Shown here: positions 1 to 6,088 of the stretch, piece by piece
Position numbering within the stretch: the stretch's first letter is position 1
Layout of the letters: the number at the start of each line of letters is the position of its first letter
DNA from: Cytophagaceae bacterium
Lineage (GTDB): Bacteria; Bacteroidota; Bacteroidia; Cytophagales; Spirosomataceae
Direction of reading: 5' to 3'
Length of the DNA: 8,608 bases
Assembly (NCBI GenBank): GCA_947461155.1
Contig: CANHKE010000034.1
Coordinates: forward strand, 1-8,608
The notes under the pieces: model-generated
Seen by the model: the letters and a program-made list of their open reading frames with translations, nothing else
Databases searched by the model: none
Told to the model about the DNA's origin: nothing
Position numbers and translations under genes: made by a program

Positions 1-135
1 CCCTGCCCAAATATGGTTTCCCCATGATTTGAGTGCGCGGAATGAAGCTTTTGTAGGAATTTCTACGGATGACCATTGGGCATCTACGTGTAGAGAGAAA
101 AATAGGCAAAATAGGAGGTAGTATTTTTTCATCAT
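1..135 (-). CDS. Secreted Ycf48-like/repeat protein, N-terminal fragment (runs off window)
   Basis: The minus strand is open from an ATG-ATG pair (133-135, 130-132) to the window edge, giving 45 residues. It begins MMKKYYLLFCLFFSLHVDAQ: two lysines, an aromatic/leucine-rich hydrophobic core and a plausible signal peptidase I site after Val-Asp-Ala (residue 19). The mature start continues Gln-Trp-Ser-Ser, then PTKASFRALKSWGNHIWAG. From memory, this resembles the first repeat of Bacteroidota proteins annotated as 'oxidoreductase' or Ycf48/sialidase-like beta-propellers, which often have a TKxSxRGL...VWxSG pattern after the signal peptide. The family call is therefore inference from one repeat; the export signal is seen directly. 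Either Met could be the start. The gene lies downstream of the T9SS protein on the same strand, separated from it by a terminator whose T-run ends at the ATG. No good promoter is visible between them. Confidence 0.68.
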   Translation of the reverse strand, partial: MMKKYYLLFCLFFSLHVDAQWSSVEIPTKASFRALKSWGNHIWAG

Positions 136-167
136 AAAAAAAGCCGCTCTGTTTCGAGAGCGGCTTT
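136..167 (-). terminator. Intrinsic terminator after the T9SS cargo gene
   Basis: An 11-bp perfect stem (140-150 with 157-167, core GCCGCTCT/AGAGCGGC) closes a 6-base loop (151-156). On the minus strand it is followed by seven T (plus-strand A-run 136-142, partly within the stem). It lies 17 bases after the stop codon of the T9SS protein gene. A plus-strand T-run at 171-175 means it might also work in the other direction, although no plus-strand gene is evident here. Confidence 0.9.
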
Positions 168-184
168 GAATTTTTAAGGAATGA

Positions 185-2545
185 TTATTTGTTTACAATG
201 ATCTTGCCAACAAACGATTTGTCTTCTGTGGCTTTGATTTGTAAAATATAGATTCCATTTGCGAGTCCAGCTACACTAATTTTGTTTGTGCCTAATGTGT
301 TTTCTAGTTTACCTGAGTATACCACACGTCCGACCATATCAAATATTGTTACATCTGCATTTGACCAATCTTCAAGGATTTGAACATCGATGTTTCCTGT
401 TGTCGCTGGATTTGGATAAACTGCAACACCTGAGAATTCTGGATCTACTGCGTAGCTGTAATTAATTGTTTTTGTGTAACAATTCAATGGCGTGCCATCG
501 ATTACATACGCATATTTTCTACGAATGGTATAGTCACCAGCAGTTTTCACTTTCGTGATATACGTTTTAGAAGTCAACAATGTTTGTCCAAATTTCCACT
601 CGTAATCTCCACCTTTACCCGCTCCATCGGTTGCAAGGAAGTTTGAAGCTTTCAATGTGTAAACACCTTCTTTCGCGATGGAAGCATTTGGTGAACTTGG
701 GTTTTCTTGAACGACAACTTTTATCTCGCTTGAGAATAAAGAGATACATCCATTTCCGTCGGTTACTTTCGCTGAATATAGACCGTTAGCTTTAACGCCT
801 GTGTAAACTTTTCCAGTTGAAACCGAGCTTGTCCCTTTGTTTAAGAACCAGTTTGTTGTAAAAGTTGTCGTTGCAACCAAGTTGATCGAATTCAACACGT
901 TATAATCAGCTTCTGAACGTTGGCAGAAAATAGGAGATAATCCATTTTCAACTGCGATTGCTGGTGCTGCAGGTAATTTAAATACCTTGATCTCTGTTGC
1001 ATCAGATGGCAATGAATAACATCCAAGCGTGTCAATGGTACGAACCGTATAGAATCCTGCTTTCGTAATGTCTACGATCTTAGTTTTTAAATCGTTGCTC
1101 CAAAGGTATTTTGTCAACTGACCATTTGGTAAATCAGAAGATTCCAATCTAGCTTGAATAGGTTTGTCTTCACAGAAACCTGTAGCTGTTAACGCTTTGA
1201 TCGTAGGCTTAACTGGACGCTCATAATTCGTTACGCTTACTGAGTCAGATTTGTCTGATGTACAACCGTAGTTTGTTACATAGTTCACTGTAACGGCAAC
1301 GTTCTTGCCAATGACGAATGTTGGCTTCGTGCCATATGTTGGCGCCGCAACCCCATTAATAAACCAATTAAACGATATTGGTTTTGTTGGCTGGCTTTTA
1401 GCCGCATCATTTGGATTGTATAAATAACCTTGATTCAATACGAATGCCGAATCTTTAACTGCTAAAGTTGTCGTAGCATCTAAGCAGTATTTGGGATTTC
1501 CAACAATCGTTGGTTTCGGCAATTTCACATACCACAAAAAGATCTCATTCGAAGTTTTTGTAGGACATTCTGCATCTTTCGGTGTCAACTTAATGAAGTA
1601 TTTTCCGCGGTAATTATCTGCTAATAAACGCGCAGTAATTTTTTCTGTATCAGTTCCTGTGGCTCCACGTGCAGAAGCTCCATATAAACCTCTCGATTCT
1701 GCTTCTTCCATAAACCAACCAGCATTTACATATGGGCGGTATTTGTTGATATCGTAGTTAGATGTAATGATTACTGAATCTCCTTTGCAAACTTCTTTCG
1801 TGAACGCATCAGGTGGGCCTACTGCTGATATTGCAACATTTGGCGCGCCAATCGCACGTTTTAAACCGTAACGGAAACCTTTTTGAGAATAGAAGCCGTC
1901 TAAGCCAACAACGTTATTGTAGGTACATTCTGCCGAATAAGTTCCTTCTTGAAAATTGTTACCACTCAAGGTTAAATATTCATCACCTGCATTATAAACT
2001 ATACCGCTTGGTGTTACCCAACGCGTTGCTCCGAAACAACCATCTGCACGCAAACGAGTCGTTCCTGTATTGGTGTCATCCGCATCCGAACATTCAAGAC
2101 GCTGAACTGAAATAGAAGGTTTGTAATCGCTGATACGCGGAATCATGCGAATGTATACGCGGCTATAAGTTCCGAATTCGCCACTTGGGCTCTTACATCT
2201 TACTAAATAAGAATACGGGTCTTTACCATCACTCGCTGGGTTATTCAACACGACTGTTTGTACATCAACTCGGCCATCTGGGCCTGAACCTGTACCATAA
2301 GCAGTATCCCAATCACCAGGAGCATTCATTTCAGAAACAATACCATTTGCCGACTCAAAACGCCAGTCATAAGTATAAGGGCTAGGGCAACCTGTTGCAA
2401 CAAATTTACTAGCGTAACGATCAACACCAGCAATGGAAATTGCTGAGCCTACTTTACCGTCGATTTTTGCTTGCTGTCCATATGCAGCGACAGTCGACAA
2501 AAATGCGATAGCTGCAATAAGGTTGATTTTAAATAATTTAGTCAT
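185..2545 (-). CDS. Secreted multi-Ig-like-domain protein with T9SS type A C-terminal sorting domain
   Basis: A 786-residue exported, probably cell-surface protein. Residues 1-23 form a signal peptide (Lys-rich start, core LIAAIAFLSTVAA, cleavage near AYG|QQ). The C-terminus, about 707-786, is a typical type A sorting domain: VAVYPNP at 707-713, a central IFDMVGRVVYSG, then GLANGIYILQI and a final FVGKIIVNK. Known biology of such domains is recognition by the T9SS translocon, followed by removal and release or attachment to surface lipopolysaccharide. Between the two ends I see seven tandem beta-rich modules, each with a core Trp (W61, W176, W277, W394, W482, W566, W650). Most are framed by two Cys (C53/C117, C152/C207 with C170 inside, C253/C327, C354/C428, C458/C509, C541/C600, single C689). 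These look like Ig- or PKD-like domains. No catalytic motif is visible, so adhesion or a structural surface role is inferred. The start is supported by the signal peptide. Confidence 0.93.
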   Translation of the reverse strand: MTKLFKINLIAAIAFLSTVAAYGQQAKIDGKVGSAISIAGVDRYASKFVATGCPSPYTYDWRFESANGIVSEMNAPGDWDTAYGTGSGPDGRVDVQTVVLNNPASDGKDPYSYLVRCKSPSGEFGTYSRVYIRMIPRISDYKPSISVQRLECSDADDTNTGTTRLRADGCFGATRWVTPSGIVYNAGDEYLTLSGNNFQEGTYSAECTYNNVVGLDGFYSQKGFRYGLKRAIGAPNVAISAVGPPDAFTKEVCKGDSVIITSNYDINKYRPYVNAGWFMEEAESRGLYGASARGATGTDTEKITARLLADNYRGKYFIKLTPKDAECPTKTSNEIFLWYVKLPKPTIVGNPKYCLDATTTLAVKDSAFVLNQGYLYNPNDAAKSQPTKPISFNWFINGVAAPTYGTKPTFVIGKNVAVTVNYVTNYGCTSDKSDSVSVTNYERPVKPTIKALTATGFCEDKPIQARLESSDLPNGQLTKYLWSNDLKTKIVDITKAGFYTVRTIDTLGCYSLPSDATEIKVFKLPAAPAIAVENGLSPIFCQRSEADYNVLNSINLVATTTFTTNWFLNKGTSSVSTGKVYTGVKANGLYSAKVTDGNGCISLFSSEIKVVVQENPSSPNASIAKEGVYTLKASNFLATDGAGKGGDYEWKFGQTLLTSKTYITKVKTAGDYTIRRKYAYVIDGTPLNCYTKTINYSYAVDPEFSGVAVYPNPATTGNIDVQILEDWSNADVTIFDMVGRVVYSGKLENTLGTNKISVAGLANGIYILQIKATEDKSFVGKIIVNK

Positions 2546-2802
2546 TATCGTAAGAAATAATTGAGTAGATGATTTGGATTTTTTTTACTTCTAATTTTCC
2601 AAGCCTCAAGTTAAAAATTTTTTTCTGAATTACGGAAGAAATTTATCGTTAGGTCACTTTTTGTGCATTTTTTTAAACGGCGGAATAATCAAAAATGAGT
2701 AGAATCATTCATGAATTATTGTTTAAATTTGAAGCTTGATTCGAAGTTCCATTGGACTTCATTTCGCTGAGAAGTATTTATGTTTTAACAATCATTGATT
2801 AA
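2546..2802. other. AT-rich divergent intergenic region
   Basis: This is the 257-base gap between the start of the minus-strand T9SS protein gene and glnS on the plus strand. It contains several T- or A-runs and no coding potential that I can support. One possible -7 element for glnS lies at 2724-2731. I found no convincing promoter for the T9SS gene. A weak 6-bp inverted repeat (2743-2748 with 2755-2760, one G-T pair) would lie in the glnS leader. Confidence 0.6.
2724..2731 (+). promoter_or_regulatory. Possible -7 element of the glnS promoter
   Basis: TAAATTTG matches the Bacteroidota -7 consensus TAnnTTTG at every fixed position and lies 71 bases before the glnS ATG. No TTG/TTTG is present at the expected distance upstream (about 17-23 bases), so only half the promoter is supported. 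Confidence 0.35.
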
Positions 2803-4473
2803 ATGGAAGAGTCGCATTCGAAGTCGTTGAATTTTTTAGAGGAGATTGTTCAAGATGATCTTGCCGCAGGGAAATATCCGGAAGGAATCTTCACGCGTTT
2901 TCCTCCTGAGCCCAATGGTTACCTACATATAGGTCACGCAAAGAGCATTTGCTTGAACTTTGGCTTGGCTCAACGATTCGGAGGTCGGACAAATTTACGC
3001 TTCGACGATACCAATCCCATGACGGAAGAAACCGAATATGTGGAGTCTATTAAACACGATGTTTCTTGGTTAGGCTTCCAATGGGCCAATGAATTATATG
3101 CCTCAAACTATTTTGAGCAGATCTACCAGTTTGCCGTAGAACTGATCCAGAAGTCATTAGCGTATGTCGACGACTCCTCAGCAGAGGAAATTGCAACGCT
3201 AAAGGGGACACCCACGATGCCGGGTACCAACAGCCCTTTTCGGGATCGATCCGTCGCCGAGAATTTAGCATTATTCCAAGCTATGCGTAATGGAGAATAC
3301 CCAGATGGCGCAAAAGTGCTTCGTGCGAAAATCGATATGGCACATCCAAACATGCACATGCGTGACCCATTAATGTACCGCATTCGTCACGTGCCGCACC
3401 ACCGTACCGGAAATCAGTGGTGCATTTACCCCATGTACGATTTTGCTCATGGCCAAAGTGATTCTATGGAAGGGATCACCCATTCTATTTGTACACTCGA
3501 GTTTGATGTACACCGTCCCCTATATGATTGGTTCATACATAAATTGGAAATTTTCCCAACCCACCAATACGAATTTGCACGTTTGAACTTGTCCCATACG
3601 GTCATGAGTAAACGTAAGTTGCTTCAGATGGTCAATGACAAATTGGTTAGCGGTTGGGATGACCCCCGCATGCCTACCATCTCAGGGTTGCGCCGCCGCG
3701 GTTACACCGCAGCTTCTATACGCAATTTCTGCGAACGCATCGGTGTCGCTAAACGGGATAACCTGATCGACATAAGTCTCTTGGAATTCTGTATTCGGGA
3801 AGACTTAAATAAATCCGCTGATCGGGTCATGGCGGTGATGGATCCAGTCAAGCTAATCATTACAAATTACCCAGATGGTCAAGTCGAAGACCTGCTCATC
3901 GAGAATAATCCAGAAGATCCTGAAACAGGCAAACGAATTGTTCCTTTTACCAAAGAACTCTACATCGAGCGCGATGATTTCATGATCGAGCCTCCGAAAA
4001 AATTCTTCCGTTTAGGACCTGGTCTTCAAGTTCGTCTTAAAGGAGCTTATATTATTACCTGTGATCAGTTTGAGCTACATGCCGACGGGTCTGTCAAGGA
4101 AATTCACGCTAGCTATATTCCTGAAAGTAAATCAGGACAAGATACTTCCGGTATTCATGTGAAAGGAACCATTCATTGGGTTTCCATCCCACATGCCATC
4201 CAAGCTGAAGTGCGCTTATTCGATCGGCTATTAATTGTAGAAGATGCTGGCGAACTTGGAGATGACTTCACCAAATTCATTAATCCCGAATCACTTGAGG
4301 TAATCAATCACGTATTTGTGGAGCCAAGCTTGAAACAAGCCAACATCGAAAAGGCCGTTCAATTTATTCGCAAAGGATATTTTTGCTTAGATAAAGATTC
4401 GACGGCAGAACATTTGGTATTTAACCGCACCGTATCGCTGAAAGATACGTGGGCAAAAGAGCAAAAAAAATAA
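2803..4473 (+). CDS. glnS: Glutamine--tRNA ligase (GlnRS)
   Basis: A cytoplasmic class I aminoacyl-tRNA synthetase that charges tRNA-Gln with glutamine using ATP. Its 556 residues are close to the 554 of the E. coli enzyme, and it aligns by eye end to end. The Rossmann catalytic fold starts with PPEPNGYLHIGHAKS (34-48, HIGH signature 42-45), then LRFDDTNP (65-72). The second signature VMSKR is at 267-271, followed by GWDDPRMPTISGLRRRGY. The C-terminal beta-barrel anticodon-binding region (from roughly residue 340) includes KGTIHWVS and ends FNRTVSLKDTWAK. An in-frame TAA directly precedes the ATG, and the next Met (73) lies beyond the HIGH motif, so the start is secure unless a non-ATG codon is used. 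No clear Shine-Dalgarno is seen. The YqeY-like extension fused to GlnRS in some Bacteroidota is absent. Its stop codon abuts that of ftsY. Confidence 0.98.
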   Translation: MEESHSKSLNFLEEIVQDDLAAGKYPEGIFTRFPPEPNGYLHIGHAKSICLNFGLAQRFGGRTNLRFDDTNPMTEETEYVESIKHDVSWLGFQWANELYASNYFEQIYQFAVELIQKSLAYVDDSSAEEIATLKGTPTMPGTNSPFRDRSVAENLALFQAMRNGEYPDGAKVLRAKIDMAHPNMHMRDPLMYRIRHVPHHRTGNQWCIYPMYDFAHGQSDSMEGITHSICTLEFDVHRPLYDWFIHKLEIFPTHQYEFARLNLSHTVMSKRKLLQMVNDKLVSGWDDPRMPTISGLRRRGYTAASIRNFCERIGVAKRDNLIDISLLEFCIREDLNKSADRVMAVMDPVKLIITNYPDGQVEDLLIENNPEDPETGKRIVPFTKELYIERDDFMIEPPKKFFRLGPGLQVRLKGAYIITCDQFELHADGSVKEIHASYIPESKSGQDTSGIHVKGTIHWVSIPHAIQAEVRLFDRLLIVEDAGELGDDFTKFINPESLEVINHVFVEPSLKQANIEKAVQFIRKGYFCLDKDSTAEHLVFNRTVSLKDTWAKEQKK

Positions 4474-5454
4474 CTATTTCTTGGCGAAAAGGGAATCGAC
4501 AAAAGACGTTTTATTGAAAACTTGTAAGTCGGAAACTTTTTCGCCAACTCCAATGTATTTCACGGGGATCTTAAATTGATCCGAAATACCTATCACCACG
4601 CCCCCTTTGGCTGTGCCGTCCAATTTAGTTATCGCCAAGGCGGTAATCTCCGTAACCTTCGTAAACTCCTGCGCCTGTATAAACGCATTTTGACCCGTAG
4701 AACCATCAAGAACCAATAGCACCTCATGTGGCGCCTCAGGAATGAATTTCTGAATAACCCGTTTGATTTTCCCCAATTCCGTCATCAAATTGACCTTGGT
4801 GTGTAACCTTCCCGCCGTATCAATAATGACAATGTCGGCCTGCATTTCCACCGCCTGTTTCACCGCATCATAAGCAACTGCAGCTGGATCCGTATTCATA
4901 CCGTGATCAATCACCGGGATTCCCACGCGTTCACCCCAAAGTTTCAGCTGATCCACCGCCGCCGCACGAAACGTATCCGCAGCTCCAAGTACAACCTTTA
5001 ATCCATTTTGGTGAAACTGCGAGGCTAATTTCCCAATGGTCGTTGTTTTACCAACCCCATTAACACCCACTACCATAATGACATATGGTTTTTGAGTAGG
5101 TTCTGCAAACGCATTTTCAATGTCGTATGATTTGTTCTCATCCAACAACGCCGCAACTTCCTCTCGTAAAACTTGATCTAATTCCTCCGTTGAAACAAAC
5201 TTATCGCGCTCCACACGGCGCTCAATGCGCTCAATAATTTTAAGTGTGGTAGCAACGCCAACATCCGATGTCAATAAGATTTCTTCCAGCTCATCTAATA
5301 CATCATCGTCCACTTTGGATTTCCCCAAAACCGCACGACCCATCTTAGAAATCAAGCCTTCCTTGGTCTTTTCTAAGCCCTTGTCTAAGGCCTCTTCGAG
5401 GTCTGCTTGCTCCTCAGGAGCCGGCTTCTTCTTGAAAAAATCAAATAATCCCAT
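4474..5454 (-). CDS. ftsY: Signal recognition particle receptor FtsY
   Basis: The SRP-GTPase receptor that docks ribosome-nascent chain-SRP complexes at the inner membrane for co-translational insertion. It is 326 residues long. The N-terminus is short: MGLFDFFKKK, then an acidic/charged stretch to about residue 30, with none of the long acidic A domain found in E. coli. The N helical bundle is about 30-110. The GTPase G domain follows: P-loop GVNGVGKT at 130-137, DTFRAAA at 160-166, DTAGR at 212-216, TKLD at 276-279 and GVGE at 302-305. The MGLFDFFKK start resembles the amphipathic membrane-binding start seen in other short FtsY proteins. It follows rpmG and the bL38 gene on the same strand, the usual Bacteroidota order, but a terminator separates it from them. 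I found no clear promoter of its own, so read-through is possible. Confidence 0.98.
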   Translation of the reverse strand: MGLFDFFKKKPAPEEQADLEEALDKGLEKTKEGLISKMGRAVLGKSKVDDDVLDELEEILLTSDVGVATTLKIIERIERRVERDKFVSTEELDQVLREEVAALLDENKSYDIENAFAEPTQKPYVIMVVGVNGVGKTTTIGKLASQFHQNGLKVVLGAADTFRAAAVDQLKLWGERVGIPVIDHGMNTDPAAVAYDAVKQAVEMQADIVIIDTAGRLHTKVNLMTELGKIKRVIQKFIPEAPHEVLLVLDGSTGQNAFIQAQEFTKVTEITALAITKLDGTAKGGVVIGISDQFKIPVKYIGVGEKVSDLQVFNKTSFVDSLFAKK

Positions 5455-5487
5455 CCGCGTTTGCGTATTTTACGATGTGAAGGTAAT

Positions 5488-5514
5488 AAAAAAAAGTCCC
5501 TGATGAAGGGACTT
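5488..5514 (-). terminator. Intrinsic terminator between the bL38 gene and ftsY
   Basis: Perfect 8-bp stem AAGTCCCT/AGGGACTT (5494-5501 with 5507-5514) around the 5-base loop 5502-5506. On the minus strand it is followed by eight T (plus-strand A-run 5488-5495). It lies 35 bases after the bL38 stop and 33 bases before the ftsY ATG, so it should end most rpmG-bL38 transcripts before ftsY. Confidence 0.88.
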
Positions 5515-5549
5515 CAAATAATCTAGCTAAAAAGTTTACCGACGAAAAA

Positions 5550-5702
5550 CTAGTTTTTCAATGCAGCATTCACCTCATCTTGAAGAATGATTTCTTCTTT
5601 GAAGGTATAAGCGCCTGTCGTTGGGTTTTTAACCGCTTTGATGATTTTAGCGTACTTAACGCCTCCTTCTTTCTTTAGTGTTGCAACTACTTTCTTTGCC
5701 AT
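5550..5702 (-). CDS. DUF4295 small protein, probable ribosomal protein bL38
   Basis: A 50-residue basic protein read on the minus strand from the ATG at 5700-5702 to the TAG at 5550-5552. It starts MAKKVVATLKKEGGVKYAKI and continues through AVKNPTTGAYTFKEEIIL to the C-terminal ALKN. This pattern and position, between rpmG and ftsY, match the Bacteroidota-specific DUF4295 family. From memory, structural work on a Flavobacterium ribosome assigned an extra small Bacteroidota ribosomal protein named bL38. I believe it is this family, but I cannot confirm that here, so no symbol is given. The start codon is preceded by AGGAATT, a weak Shine-Dalgarno-like sequence with unusually short spacing. It begins 18 bases after the rpmG stop, in the same transcription unit. 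The first five codons share a MAKK start with rpmG. Confidence 0.92.
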   Translation of the reverse strand: MAKKVVATLKKEGGVKYAKIIKAVKNPTTGAYTFKEEIILQDEVNAALKN

Positions 5703-5720
5703 AATTCCTGGGTATTAAAC

Positions 5721-5903
5721 CTATTTAATTTCTTTGTGTAGAGTAACTTTCTTCAATACTGGGTTGTATTTCTTCAACTCAATACGTGCAGTCGTGTTCT
5801 TACGGTTCTTCGTTGTAATATAACGAGACATTCCTGGTAGACCCGACTCTTTGTGCTCAGTGCATTCTAAGATTACTTGAATGCGATTTCCTTTCTTTGC
5901 CAT
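5721..5903 (-). CDS. rpmG: 50S ribosomal protein bL33
   Basis: A 60-residue ribosomal protein of the large subunit, located near the E site in known ribosomes. The sequence starts [20 protein letters not shown], has the L33 core [21 protein letters not shown] and ends [10 protein letters not shown]. The two CxxC zinc knuckles of the 'C+' form are missing: only one Cys (residue 14) remains, and the second pair is replaced by Asn-Pro-Val-Leu. It is therefore the zinc-independent 'C-' type. The frame stays open further upstream, to 6017, but that extension crosses a consensus promoter and is not L33-like, so the start at 5901-5903 is chosen. It is the first gene of its unit. The usual neighbour rpmB (bL28) is not upstream; nuoD lies there on the other strand. 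Confidence 0.96.
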   Translation of the reverse strand: MAKKGNRIQVILECTEHKESGLPGMSRYITTKNRKNTTARIELKKYNPVLKKVTLHKEIK

Positions 5904-5941
5904 AATTGTAAATTGGTTACGCCTCTGTTCGAAACGGATTG

Positions 5942-5972
5942 CAAAGGTAGAAGAATTATTTTTTTTGCCAAA
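5942..5972 (-). promoter_or_regulatory. Consensus Bacteroidota primary-sigma promoter for rpmG-bL38
   Basis: Read on the minus strand, TTTG (5972 to 5969), 19 bases, then TACCTTTG (5949 to 5942). This fits the known Bacteroidota consensus TTTG-N19-TAnnTTTG at every fixed position. Transcription should start near 5935-5939, giving a leader of about 35 bases before the rpmG ATG. Confidence 0.85.
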
Positions 5973-6088
5973 ACCTTTACTGAAAATATCTATGAAAAAG
6001 TTGATAATTTCAATCACTTTCTACTAGATGCCCCTCAAATACTCTTTAAGGGCTTTTATTTGTCCTATAGTTTCTTCATTTTTGTTTA

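Noticed and set aside
2..121. Plus-strand open frame from the window edge to TAG at 119-121.
   Set aside because: Its 39 residues look random. The minus strand of the same stretch carries a clear signal peptide and start, which explains the openness.
2690..2697. Minus-strand CATTTTTG as a -7 element for the T9SS protein gene.
   Set aside because: One mismatch to TAnnTTTG and no -33 TTG at a suitable distance.
2743..2760. Small hairpin in the glnS leader, considered as a T-box or riboswitch part.
   Set aside because: Only six pairs with a G-T, and no T-box or other conserved leader sequence around it.
3050..3383. Two minus-strand open frames inside glnS.
   Set aside because: They are antisense shadows of a strongly conserved synthetase region, with no motif or start signal of their own.
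4464..4484. AAATA/TATTT palindrome spanning the glnS and ftsY stop codons, with an A8 run.
   Set aside because: The stem is AT-only with a two-base loop, too weak for a terminator. It arises from the poly-Lys codons and the touching stop codons.
5904..6017. N-terminal extension of rpmG giving a 98-residue protein.
   Set aside because: The extension crosses the consensus promoter at 5942-5972, does not look like L33, and the MAKKGNR start gives the normal 60-residue length.
6055..6084. TTTATTTG (6055-6062) and CATTTTTG (6077-6084) as nuoD promoter elements.
   Set aside because: Each has a mismatch at a fixed position and neither has a -33 partner. The second would start transcription on the ATG itself.
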